Source: JAHFUI01 sp041485905
GTDB lineage: Bacteria > Acidobacteriota > Vicinamibacteria > Vicinamibacterales > CAVVIG01
Reading direction: 5' to 3'
Assembly (NCBI GenBank): GCA_041485905.1
Contig: JBGPKK010000011.1
Coordinates: forward strand, 1-54,281
Length of the DNA: 54,281 nucleotides
Below, one piece after another: positions 43,795-52,514 of the stretch (the first letter of the stretch is position 1; each line of letters starts with the position of its first letter). The position numbers and the translations under genes are program-made. Under the pieces are notes generated by a model that ran no database searches, had not been told where the DNA came from, and saw nothing but the letters and a program-made list of their open reading frames with translations.

Positions 43795-44781
43795 ATGTCA
43801 CATGCAGGCCGACTGAAATTCACGCTCGCGGCAGCCATCGTCGCCGCCGTTTGGCTGGCGGGGACGGACGCGAACACGCAATCCAACGGGCTGCCGAACC
43901 CGTACCACGTCGCCGAGAATTGGGCGAAGCTTCCCGCCGGTCTCACGTGGGCCGGAGTCATCTCCGTCGATCCCGACGCCAAGGGCAATATCTGGGTCTT
44001 TCATCGAAGCGATCCGCCGATTCTCGAATTCGATCGGGCAGGCACCCTCGTGAAGCGCTTCGGCGACGGGATGTTCGTGCAGCCGCACGGCATGACCATC
44101 GATCGGGAGGGCAACCTCTGGGTGACCGACGCGCAAGGGAAGGACGGCAAGGGACACCAGGTCTTCAAGTTCAGTCCCGAGGGCAAGGTCCTGATGACGC
44201 TCGGCAAGGCGGGCGTCGTCGGCGAAGGCCCGGATATGTTCAGCGGCCCAACCGATGTCGTCGTCGCGGCCAACGGTGACGTGTTCGTGGCCGACGGCCA
44301 CGTGGCGAACAGCAACGGGCGCATCGTCAAGTTCTCGAAGGACGGGAAGTTCATCAAAGCCTGGGGAAAGAAAGGATCGGCGCCGGGCGAGTTCGACGTC
44401 CCGCACAGCATCACGATGGATTCCCGCGGACGGCTGTTCGTCGGAGACCGCAGCAACAGCCGAATCCAGATCTTCGATCAGGACGGCAAGTTCCTCGATC
44501 AGTGGAAGCAGTTCGGCCGGCCGAGCGGCGTGTTCATCGACAAGAACGACATCCTGTACGTCGTCGATTCGCAGTCGAACACTGCGCAGAACCCCGGATT
44601 TACCAGAGGCATCCGGATTGGCAGCGCGAAGGACGGCAAGGTGACAGCGTTCATTCCCGACACCACGCCGGACCCAGACAAGAACAACAACGCCGGCGCG
44701 GAAGGAATCGCGGCGGACGCGCAAGGGAACGTGTACGCCGGTGAAGTGACGGGGATGACGTTGAAGAAATACGTGAAGTAG
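43795..44781 (+). CDS. Secreted NHL-repeat beta-propeller protein
   Basis: 328 residues with a signal peptide (about 1-25). A six-bladed propeller is seen in NHL-type blades: VQPHGMTIDREGNLWVTDAQ, FSGPTDVVVAANGDVFVADG, FDVPHSITMDSRGRLFVGDR, GRPSGVFIDKNDILYVVDS and AEGIAADAQGNVYAGEV. The His and DRSNSR residues resemble the peptidyl-alpha-hydroxyglycine alpha-amidating lyase propeller, and annotation as that lyase would be common, but no partner monooxygenase is seen. RBS GGGAGGA lies 6 nt before the ATG at 43795; the frame to 43741 is not needed. An intrinsic terminator follows 7 nt after the stop. Confidence 0.88.
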   Translation: MSHAGRLKFTLAAAIVAAVWLAGTDANTQSNGLPNPYHVAENWAKLPAGLTWAGVISVDPDAKGNIWVFHRSDPPILEFDRAGTLVKRFGDGMFVQPHGMTIDREGNLWVTDAQGKDGKGHQVFKFSPEGKVLMTLGKAGVVGEGPDMFSGPTDVVVAANGDVFVADGHVANSNGRIVKFSKDGKFIKAWGKKGSAPGEFDVPHSITMDSRGRLFVGDRSNSRIQIFDQDGKFLDQWKQFGRPSGVFIDKNDILYVVDSQSNTAQNPGFTRGIRIGSAKDGKVTAFIPDTTPDPDKNNNAGAEGIAADAQGNVYAGEVTGMTLKKYVK

Positions 44782-44788
44782 GAAGTAG

Positions 44789-44816
44789 GCCGGGCCTTAT
44801 AAGGCCCGGCTTTTTT
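44789..44816 (+). terminator. Intrinsic terminator built from a REP-like hairpin
   Basis: Perfect 10-bp stem GCCGGGCCTT-AT-AAGGCCCGGC (44789-44810) followed by six T (44811-44816), 7 nt after the NHL gene stop. The stem, with its preceding GTAG, is the same unit found at 27605 and 43680. Confidence 0.85.
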
Positions 44817-44824
44817 CTGACCCG

Positions 44825-45724
<900 letters not shown>

Positions 45725-45733
45725 GTTGTCTCC

Positions 45734-47401
45734 CTATTGCCGCAGCGCGAACGCGAAGAGCGCGTTGCCCGCAGCCACTGTCACGTACTGTTTCCCGTTG
45801 ACCGAATAACTCATGGGCCCGCTGTTGATCTGTCCGCCGAGCGCCGCTTTCCAGAGCAGGTTGCCGGTACGGGCGTCGAGCGCGAAGAAATAGCCTTCCT
45901 TGCCGCCGCTGAAGAGGAGATCCGACGCCGTCGTGAGGACGCCGCCCCACGTGATGTCGTTCATCTTGAATTCCCACTTCTTGTCGAGCGTCTTCGGATC
46001 GAGCGCGCGGATGACGCCGAATCCGTCTTCGTCTTTCTTCAAATTGGGTGTCAGCGTGGCCTGGCCCATCGGCGTGCCGCCGGTGCCCTGAACGCCATTC
46101 CCGCGCGGAAACTGACCCAGAACCGCTACCGTCCCGGTGTTCTCCCAGGCCGCCACGTAGAAGAGCCCGGTTTTCGGACTGAAAGACGCAGGCGCCCAGT
46201 TGGTCGCGCCGAGCACCGTCGGCATGATCAGCTCGCCTTCGGGTGTGGGAATCTTGCCGGGCACGCGCTGCGGTCTGCCGCTCTTGTCGAATCCCTCCAT
46301 CCAATTCACCCGCACGTAAGGCTTGCCGAGCAGGAACTCGCCCGTCTGGCGATCCAGCACGTAGGCGAGGCCGTTGCGGTTGGCCCACAACATCACCTTG
46401 CGCGGACGACCTTGCCACTCCATGTCCGCGAGAATGGGGACCTGCGTGGAGTCGTAGTCCACCTCGTCGTGCGGCGTGAATTGGTAATGCCATTTCAGCT
46501 TGCCCGTATCGACGTCGAGCGCGACGACGCTGTCGCTGTACAAGTTGTCGCCCAGGCGCGAGCGGCCGTCCCAGTCCGGCGCGGGATTGCCGGTGCCGAA
46601 GTAGACCAGGTTCGCCTCCGCGTCGTACGCGCCGCTGTTCCACACGCCGGCGCCGCCGGTCTTCCACGAATCGCCCGACCAGGTCTCGTTGCCCTTCTCG
46701 CCCGCTCCGGGGATCGTGTAGAAGCGCCACAGTTCCTTGCCGGTCTCCGCGTCGAACGCGGCAATGGAGGCGCGCACGCCCAGATCTCCCCCGGCGATGC
46801 CCACGATGACCTTGTCCTTCACGACGAGCGGCGCGTGGGTGATCGCGTACTTCTCGGTGACCTTCTCTCCGAGCTTGGCGGCTTCGACGTTCCACAGGAT
46901 CTTGCCGGTCTTGGCGTCGATCGCGAGCAGGTGCGCATCGATGGTGCCCATGAACAGCGTGTCGCCGAGGATGGCCAGGCCGCGGCTCACGCGGCCGCAG
47001 CACGGCCGCGCCTCGACCGCAGGTTTGTACTCGAGCGTCCAGAAGGGCCGGCCGGTGACCGCGTCGAGCGCGACAACTTGATAGGTGCCCTGCACGGGCG
47101 GGCCCTGCAGCGTGTAAAGCACGCCGTCCACGGCGAGCGCGGTCGCTTCGAATTTCTCGAGCGATTTGGCCTGCCACACCCACTGCAGCTCCAGGTTCTT
47201 CACGTTGGCCGGCGTAACCTGCGTGAGCAGGCTGTGACGCTGGTTGAATACCGTGCCCGAGTACGACAGCCAGTTTTGCGGCTCGCGATCGGCGCGAAGC
47301 AGGCGGTCGAACGACACCTGCTGGGCATTCAGCGAACACCACAGGAAGACCAGGAGCGCAACGCTCACGCAGCCGATGGCCGCGCGTGTTCGTGATGTCA
47401 T
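45734..47401 (-). CDS. PQQ-dependent alcohol-dehydrogenase-type propeller enzyme (copy A)
   Basis: 555 residues. Signal peptide (about 1-27) and an eight-bladed propeller with W-motifs (VVALDAVTGRPFWTLEYKP, LLAIDAKTGKILWNVE, LAYVLDRQTGEFLLGKP). It keeps the PQQ-site vicinal disulphide Cys134-Cys135 and metal ligand Asn272 in GTGNPAP. The catalytic Asp315 is followed by Asp317 (DEVDYDS), the extra Asp seen in lanthanide-type enzymes. The expected Glu ligand is Asp206 (AGGDLGVR). It lacks a fused haem domain; the upstream cytochrome c probably takes the electrons. AGGG precedes the ATG by 8 nt. 20 nt separate it from copy B. Confidence 0.9.
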   Translation of the reverse strand: MTSRTRAAIGCVSVALLVFLWCSLNAQQVSFDRLLRADREPQNWLSYSGTVFNQRHSLLTQVTPANVKNLELQWVWQAKSLEKFEATALAVDGVLYTLQGPPVQGTYQVVALDAVTGRPFWTLEYKPAVEARPCCGRVSRGLAILGDTLFMGTIDAHLLAIDAKTGKILWNVEAAKLGEKVTEKYAITHAPLVVKDKVIVGIAGGDLGVRASIAAFDAETGKELWRFYTIPGAGEKGNETWSGDSWKTGGAGVWNSGAYDAEANLVYFGTGNPAPDWDGRSRLGDNLYSDSVVALDVDTGKLKWHYQFTPHDEVDYDSTQVPILADMEWQGRPRKVMLWANRNGLAYVLDRQTGEFLLGKPYVRVNWMEGFDKSGRPQRVPGKIPTPEGELIMPTVLGATNWAPASFSPKTGLFYVAAWENTGTVAVLGQFPRGNGVQGTGGTPMGQATLTPNLKKDEDGFGVIRALDPKTLDKKWEFKMNDITWGGVLTTASDLLFSGGKEGYFFALDARTGNLLWKAALGGQINSGPMSYSVNGKQYVTVAAGNALFAFALRQ

Positions 47402-47421
47402 CGGTGTGCCCTTTGTCTTCG

Positions 47422-49068
47422 TTACTGCCGCAAGGCGAACGCAAACAGCGAATTGCCCGCGGCGATCGTGACGTACTGCTTGCCGTTAACCGAGTAGCTC
47501 ATCGGCCCGCTGTTCACCTGACCGCCGAGCGCGATTTTCCAGAGCAGATCGCCGCTGCGCGCATCGAGCGCGAAGAAATAGCCTTCCTTGCCGCCGCTGA
47601 ACACCAGGTCGGACGCCGTCGTCAGCACGCCGCCCCACGTGATGTCGTTCATCTTGAATTCCCACTTCTTCTCGAGCGTCTTGGGATCGAAGGCCCGCAC
47701 CGCGCCGTATCCTTCGTCCTCCTTCTTCAGATTGGGAGTGAGCGTGGCCTGACCCATGGGCGTGCCGCCTGTGCCGGCCACTCCAACCGGTCTCCCTCGT
47801 CCACCACCTAAAACGGCTATCGCGCGGGTGTTCTCCCAGACCGAGACATAGAACAGACCGGTTCTCGGGCTATAGGACGCCGGCGCCCAGTTGGTCGCGC
47901 CGAGGACGGTCGGCATGATCACCTCGCCTTCGGGCGTGGGAATTTTTCCCGGGACGCGCTGCGGCCGGCCCTGCTTGTCGAAGCCCTCCATCCAGTTCAC
48001 GCGTACCATGGGCTTGCCCAGCAGGAACTCGCCGGTAAGGCGGTCCAGGACGTACGCGACCCCATTGCGGTTCGCCCACAACATCACTTTGCGCGGACGA
48101 CCCTGCCACTGCATGTCCGCCAGAATCGGCACCTGCGTGGAGTCGTAGTCCATCTCGTCGTGCGGCGTGAACTGGTAATGCCATTTCAGCTCGCCCGTAT
48201 CTGCATCGAGCGCAACGACGCTGTCGCTGTAAAGATTGTCGCCAAGACGCACGCCGCCTACGCGGTCCGGCCAGGGGTTGCCGGTGCCGAAGTACACGAG
48301 GTTCGCGTCGGCATCGTACGCGCCGCTGTTCCACACGCCGGCGCCGCCGGTCTTCCACGAGTCGCCCGACCACGTCTCGTTGCCCTTTTCGCCCGGACCG
48401 GGAATCGTGTAGAAGCGCCAGAGTTCCTTGCCTGTCTTGACATCAAAAGCCGAGATGAAACCGCGAACGCCGCGATCGCCGCCGGCCATGCCGACCATGA
48501 CCTTGTCCTTCACGACCAGCGGTGCATGCGTAATCGAGTACTTATCCACCGCTTTCGCCGCTTCCGTGTCCCACAGGATCTTGCCGGTCTTGGCATCGAT
48601 CGCGAGCAGGTGCGCATCGATGGTGCCCATGAACAGCGTGTCGCCGAGAATGGACAACCCGCGGCTCACACGGCCGCAGCACGGGCCCGCCTCGGGCGCG
48701 GGTTTGTACTCGAGCGTCCAGAAGGGCCGGCCGGTCACGGCGTCGAGCGCGACGACCTGATAGGTGCCCTGCACGGGCGGACCTTGCAGTGTGTAGAGCA
48801 CGCCGTCCACGGCGAGCGCGGTCGCTTCGAATTTCTCGAGCGACCGGGCCTGCCAGATCCATTGCAGCTCCAGGTTCTTCACGTTGGCCGGCGTGATCTG
48901 CGCGAGCGTGCTGTAGCGCTGGTTGAACGCCGTTCCCGAGTACGTGAGCCAGTTCTGCGGCTCCTTGTCGGCGCGAAGCAGACGGTCGAAGGACACCTGC
49001 TGCGCGTACAGCGAGCTGCCGAGAGCCACCAAGGAGACAACGATCAGAAGGGCGGGCTTTATTCTCAT
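47422..49068 (-). CDS. PQQ-dependent alcohol-dehydrogenase-type propeller enzyme (copy B)
   Basis: 548 residues and highly similar to copy A along its length, so a recent tandem duplication. Signal peptide 1-22 (cut after YAQ). Vicinal Cys130-Cys131, Asn264 in GTGNPWP, catalytic Asp307 and extra Asp309 (DEMDYDS), and Asp198 in place of the usual Glu (AGGDRGVR). It differs from copy A around the loop after ENT (LGGGRGRPVGVAGTGG against LGQFPRGNGVQGTGG). The ATG at 49068 overlaps the cytochrome stop as ATGA; the open frame to 49437 is antisense overlap. Likely a periplasmic alcohol or sugar dehydrogenase. Confidence 0.9.
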   Translation of the reverse strand: MRIKPALLIVVSLVALGSSLYAQQVSFDRLLRADKEPQNWLTYSGTAFNQRYSTLAQITPANVKNLELQWIWQARSLEKFEATALAVDGVLYTLQGPPVQGTYQVVALDAVTGRPFWTLEYKPAPEAGPCCGRVSRGLSILGDTLFMGTIDAHLLAIDAKTGKILWDTEAAKAVDKYSITHAPLVVKDKVMVGMAGGDRGVRGFISAFDVKTGKELWRFYTIPGPGEKGNETWSGDSWKTGGAGVWNSGAYDADANLVYFGTGNPWPDRVGGVRLGDNLYSDSVVALDADTGELKWHYQFTPHDEMDYDSTQVPILADMQWQGRPRKVMLWANRNGVAYVLDRLTGEFLLGKPMVRVNWMEGFDKQGRPQRVPGKIPTPEGEVIMPTVLGATNWAPASYSPRTGLFYVSVWENTRAIAVLGGGRGRPVGVAGTGGTPMGQATLTPNLKKEDEGYGAVRAFDPKTLEKKWEFKMNDITWGGVLTTASDLVFSGGKEGYFFALDARSGDLLWKIALGGQVNSGPMSYSVNGKQYVTIAAGNSLFAFALRQ

Positions 49069-49835
49069 GGGGTGGACTTGTTCTTCAACGACACCAGGTA
49101 GCTGACCAGGTCGGCAAGCTCCTGCGCCGTGAGCTTGTCTTTGTACGACGGCATCGGCGACTTTTCGATGAAGCCGTGCTCGCGGAGATCGGATTTCACG
49201 AACGACCGCAACTGTTCCCTGGAATCGAGCATCTGGACGGTGAAGGTATCCAGATTCAGCAGCCGCCCGGTCGTCGTCACGCCGTCTTTGCCCACCACGC
49301 GGTAGAAACGGTTCTGTCCCAGGATTTCGGCATCTGGATCGAGCAGCGAGCGTTGGAGGTCCACGGAGCGGCGCAGCTGGCCGACGTTGGTCAGGTCGGG
49401 ACCCAGCCGCGAGCCATTGCCGTTGACGCGGTGACACGTCACGCAGGTCCCCTTGCCCTCAAAGAGCGCGTGTCCGCGAGACAGGTCGCCGACCGCCGTC
49501 TCGCTGCGTTTCGACGCGGCGACCGACCGCAGGTACGAGACGATGTGCGCGGCCTGCTCCTCGGAGAAATTGCTGGCCGGCATCGGCGTGCCCGGGATCC
49601 CGCTTCTGATGATTTGCGCGAGATCCTGGTCCGACATCGGACGGCGGAACTGCCCGCGGCCGAGGTCGATGCCGGCAATCTGATCGCCGTCGGGACCATG
49701 GCAGTTCGCGCACGTGTTCTGGAAGACGCGGCCGCCATCTTCGATGTCGGACGCGGTGTCGTGCTGGGCGACGAGCGATGCGCCCGCCAACGCGAGACCG
49801 AACGCGACGATCCACGGAGCTCTTACTGGGTGCAT
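49065..49835 (-). CDS. Di-haem cytochrome c, electron acceptor of the PQQ enzymes
   Basis: 256 residues from the ATG at 49835, which gives a signal peptide (MHPVRAPWIVAFGLALAGAS). Two haem c sites: CANCH (about 42-46, in VFQNTCANCHGPDGDQ) with a Met in PGTPMPASNF as axial ligand, and CVTCH (about 131-135). The C-terminal part (GRLLNLDTFTVQMLDSREQL and KSPMPSYKDKLTAQELADLV) is typical of cytochromes paired with PQQ or Planctomycete-type dehydrogenases. It should carry electrons from the PQQ enzymes to the respiratory chain. First gene of the operon, with a 4-nt overlap to copy B. Confidence 0.92.
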   Translation of the reverse strand: MHPVRAPWIVAFGLALAGASLVAQHDTASDIEDGGRVFQNTCANCHGPDGDQIAGIDLGRGQFRRPMSDQDLAQIIRSGIPGTPMPASNFSEEQAAHIVSYLRSVAASKRSETAVGDLSRGHALFEGKGTCVTCHRVNGNGSRLGPDLTNVGQLRRSVDLQRSLLDPDAEILGQNRFYRVVGKDGVTTTGRLLNLDTFTVQMLDSREQLRSFVKSDLREHGFIEKSPMPSYKDKLTAQELADLVSYLVSLKNKSTP

Positions 49836-49918
49836 ATGGGGCCGGATGTTACTGTCGGCGCGAGGAGAGATCAACAGGGATTCCGCGGCTAGTTCACGGT
49901 GCGATCGCCGCAATCGGC

Positions 49919-50024
49919 GAGGTCAGGTAGGTTAGGTGGGCTGGATAGGTCAGGTGGGTCAGGTAGGTAAGAGCGCTTTCCCTACGCGACCCGACTCACC
50001 CGACCTGCCAGACCTACCCGACCC
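49919..50024. repeat. Word-repeat dyad (AGGTCAGGTAGGT type)
   Basis: The left arm (49919-49970) holds about seven degenerate AGGTCAGGTAGGTTAGGTGG-type words; the right arm (49981-50024) holds the inverse (CCCGACTCACCCGACCTGCC, AGACCTACCCGACCC). It fills most of the gap between the cytochrome operon start and the lectin-like gene stop. The spacing is irregular and there is no unique spacer, so it is not a CRISPR. Confidence 0.8.
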
Positions 50025-50036
50025 GAGAGCGCGCGC

Positions 50037-50795
50037 TTAGTTCGCGGCGAAGCAGTAGAGGAGTCCCGCGCCGCCGGTGGCCACAAGGCCCGCCTGGTTG
50101 CAGCCGCGGCTCGCGTGCGTCGAGTTCCAGGATCCGTTGCCGCCGCCCTGCTTGTCCGAGTGGCCGAGCTGCACGGATGGACCTGGAGGTGGCGGCGGGG
50201 CACCTGCGGCTCCTCGCGCGGCGGGCTCGGCATTGCTCGTGTAGTTGCTGCACGTGTGATCCGCGGCGTCCGTGTACGCGCGGCCGTCAGGCTGCGAGCC
50301 GGTCAGGATGTCGTGCGTATTGGGCATGTCGCCGACGCCGTTGACGATGCCTTTCTTTTCGGTCAGCGAAATCTGTTTCCCGAGCGCGTTGCCGAGGCGT
50401 GCCTGTTCGATCGTGTCTCCGTGCAGCTCGGCGACGCTCCCCCCGATGCGCCCGCCGTTGGCATTGAACCACGGCCCGTTGCCGATCCGGTCACGCGCGT
50501 TGACCGCGCCCGCACCTTGCGTGCTGAGGTAGGCGTGCCAGACCACCGGGGCGCCGCGCCCGGCCGCTGTGCCCAGCATCTGGCAATACGCGTCGGCGCC
50601 GGCCAGTCCGCCGTAGTTGGCGCCATCGCCCTTGCCCACGCTCGTGATGAAGAAGGACATCGGTGCGGGCGGGGCTGCCGCGCCGCGACCCTGCCCGCCA
50701 CCGGCTGCCGGCGGCGCCTGCTGCGCGAACCCGATGTAGGAACCGAGAACCAACGCCACCGACAGAGCGACCAGAACGGATCGGATGTTTTTCAT
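50037..50795 (-). CDS. Secreted protein with probable C-type-lectin-like fold
   Basis: 252 residues with a signal peptide (1-24, ending IGFAQQ) and a Gly/Ala/Pro-rich linker (26-44). The domain starts FFITSVGKGDGANYGGLAGA with ADAYCQMLG, then WHAYLSTQ, DRIGNGPWFNANG, TCSNYTSN and ends SWNSTHASRGCNQAGLVATG followed by YCFAAN. The four Cys and the WNS/TGGAG ending are like secreted bacterial lectin- or endostatin-type domains. It may bind a glycan outside the cell. A poly-Pro patch lies at about 199-206. GAGAGA precedes the ATG by 6 nt; the frame to 50909 overlaps the divergent gene's start and is not used. Confidence 0.8.
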   Translation of the reverse strand: MKNIRSVLVALSVALVLGSYIGFAQQAPPAAGGGQGRGAAAPPAPMSFFITSVGKGDGANYGGLAGADAYCQMLGTAAGRGAPVVWHAYLSTQGAGAVNARDRIGNGPWFNANGGRIGGSVAELHGDTIEQARLGNALGKQISLTEKKGIVNGVGDMPNTHDILTGSQPDGRAYTDAADHTCSNYTSNAEPAARGAAGAPPPPPGPSVQLGHSDKQGGGNGSWNSTHASRGCNQAGLVATGGAGLLYCFAAN

Positions 50796-50907
50796 AAGCG
50801 TCTCTCGCTGTCTATGCGGCCGGGGACGGCCGGCCGCGCATCGAGCCGCCATCTTACACCCCGGAAACGTCAAACGGAAACGCAGAACCAGTGCTACCCT
50901 GACCGCC

Positions 50908-51786
50908 ATGCGCCGGGCGGCCTGTTACGTGCTTGCGGTGGTGTCGGTCGCCGCGCTGTCGGCCGCCGGGCAGGCCGGGCAGGATCGACTCGGACCCTCC
51001 GCGGTGCCCGCGTTGATGACGCGCGTCGGCGAGCGCATCGAGCAGTACTACGCACGCGCGCGCAGCATCGTGTGCGAGGAAACGGTGCGGCTCGAGCCGC
51101 TCGCCAGCGACATGATCTCGGATGGCAGCCACGTGCGTCAGCTTGTCTTCGAGCTGCGCGTCGCGTGGGAAGCGCCGACCGAAGGCACACGGCCACCCGA
51201 TGCGACTGTCCTGCGCCAGCTCATGACGGTGGACGGCCGCCCGCCGCGATCCGGCGACGAGCCAGGGTGCCTGGATCCAAAGCCGGTGTCGACTGAACCG
51301 CTGGCGATGCTGCTGTCGGCACGGCAGCGCGACTTCGCGTTCACCTGGCGCGACACCGGACAAACAGCCGGACGCCCGAGCGTCACGCTCGACTACAAAT
51401 CGGTGACCCCGCGCCCGCCCGACGTGACGTGGAAGGGCGAATGCGTGAACATCGACCTGCCGGGCCGAACGCGCGGCCGGGTGTGGATCGATCGAACGAC
51501 CGGCGAGGTGCTGCGGCTCGATGAGCAGTTGACGGGGCCGGTTGAAATTCGGGTGCCGAAACAGCAGATGCGCTCCGGATCGCCGATGAGCCTCATCGTC
51601 GAGCGCGCCGATTCGTCGATCCGGTACCATCCGGTCGCGTTCCACGATCCGGAGGAAACCGTCATGCTGCCGGAATCCGTGGAATCGATTCAGGTGATTC
51701 GCAACACCGGCGTGCCGCGGCTCCGCACCGTGCAGAAGTTCTCGAAATACAAGCGATTCATCACCGACGGCCGAATCATTCAGTAG
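50908..51786 (+). CDS. Secreted acidobacterial protein of unknown function
   Basis: 292 residues with a signal peptide (about 1-22, cut near AAGQA). The mature part has IVCEETVRLEPL, LRQLMTVDGRPPR, FAFTWRDTG, VWIDRTTGEVLRLDEQLTG and a C-terminal VAFHDPEETVMLPESV then KFSKYKRFITDGRI. The mixed beta-strand order with the TGEVLR strand resembles LolA/outer-membrane lipoprotein-sorting folds, but I cannot assign it. ATG at 50908 is chosen; TACCCT ends 7 nt before it, a weak -10. The gene is divergent from the lectin-like gene, 112 nt apart. Confidence 0.78.
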   Translation: MRRAACYVLAVVSVAALSAAGQAGQDRLGPSAVPALMTRVGERIEQYYARARSIVCEETVRLEPLASDMISDGSHVRQLVFELRVAWEAPTEGTRPPDATVLRQLMTVDGRPPRSGDEPGCLDPKPVSTEPLAMLLSARQRDFAFTWRDTGQTAGRPSVTLDYKSVTPRPPDVTWKGECVNIDLPGRTRGRVWIDRTTGEVLRLDEQLTGPVEIRVPKQQMRSGSPMSLIVERADSSIRYHPVAFHDPEETVMLPESVESIQVIRNTGVPRLRTVQKFSKYKRFITDGRIIQ

Positions 51787-51852
51787 CGTGCAGTAGCGCG
51801 GCAGCGGTCCGTCCAACGCCGGACGATTACGCGCTGGCCCAGACGTGTTCAG

Positions 51853-51858
51853 TAGAAT
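51853..51858 (+). promoter_or_regulatory. -10 element (TAGAAT), leaderless geometry
   Basis: TAGAAT ends 8 nt before the ATG at 51867; no Shine-Dalgarno is present. Confidence 0.4.
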
Positions 51859-51866
51859 GACCCGGT

Positions 51867-52079
51867 ATGCGAATCGTACTTGCGCCCGACGACCTCGCGT
51901 TTTTCGATCAGATGCCGGAGACGCTGCAAGCGACCCTCGAGCCGGCCGCCCACTGCGACGGCGTCGCCTGCCACGCGCCGGGAGCGCCGTATACATCACC
52001 CGTGGTGCATCTGCATTTCACGCTCACGGCGCCGGGTCTTGACGTCCGCCACGTGCAATACGTGGAAATCGAAGGCTAG
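51867..52079 (+). CDS. Small hypothetical protein, 70 residues
   Basis: MRIVLAPDDLAFFDQMPETL begins a short acidic protein with two Cys (30, 35; CDGVACHAPG) and a His-rich strand VVHLHFTLTA. No signal peptide and no recognised family. It is supported by an in-frame ATG next to a -10 and by codon bias like its neighbours, but its size leaves doubt. Confidence 0.5.
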   Translation: MRIVLAPDDLAFFDQMPETLQATLEPAAHCDGVACHAPGAPYTSPVVHLHFTLTAPGLDVRHVQYVEIEG

Positions 52080-52215
52080 AACGTTTCATGGATCTTCTGG
52101 CGGGTCGCGACCTGGTCCTGTCGCTGCTCGGCATGGAGCACGTGGAAGGAGAGACAACCTTCGCGCGCCTTGCCAACTGCAGCTCACGGTCTCGTCGGCA
52201 AGCCTGGGCGAAGGT

Positions 52216-52301
52216 TGGTGCGGAAGAGAGGATTTGAACCTCCACTGGATTGCTCCAACTAGCTCCTGAGGCTAGCGCGTCTGCCGTTCCGCCACTTCCG
52301 C
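52216..52301 (-). tRNA. tRNA-Leu (anticodon CAG)
   Basis: Class II tRNA on the minus strand. Acceptor stem GCGGAAG pairs with CTTCCGC; A73 and an encoded CCA follow (52219-52216). Anticodon stem CTAGC/GCTAG encloses the loop CTCAGGA with anticodon CAG. The long variable arm TTGGAGCAATCCAG and the T-loop GTTCAAATC are as expected for tRNA-Leu. TATACT on the minus strand at about 52388-52383 may be its -10, giving an 80-nt leader; 52302-52514 otherwise shows nothing clear. Confidence 0.95.
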
Positions 52302-52514
52302 AAGTGGGTCTCCAGCCGAAGCTCGCGACCTTCGTCGTGCGAGCGCAGGCTGGTGAGAAATTCGCCGCAGGCAGGAATTTCCAGTATACCGCAGACCCGG
52401 GCGGAGTCCGGCTCAAGACGGACGCTACTGCCGGACGCCGCGTCGGAGGCGCGGGCTATACTCGGAAGAGTTTATGACCACGCTTCCACACTCGACAGCT
52501 CTTTGAGGCACGCC

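Noticed and set aside
49919..50024. Possible CRISPR array
   Set aside because: Short words repeat without unique spacers of constant length and turn into their inverse halfway; no cas genes.
52089..52238. Small frame starting ATGGATCTTCTGGCGGG
   Set aside because: It runs into the tRNA-Leu gene on the other strand, has no RBS or conserved feature and is probably chance.
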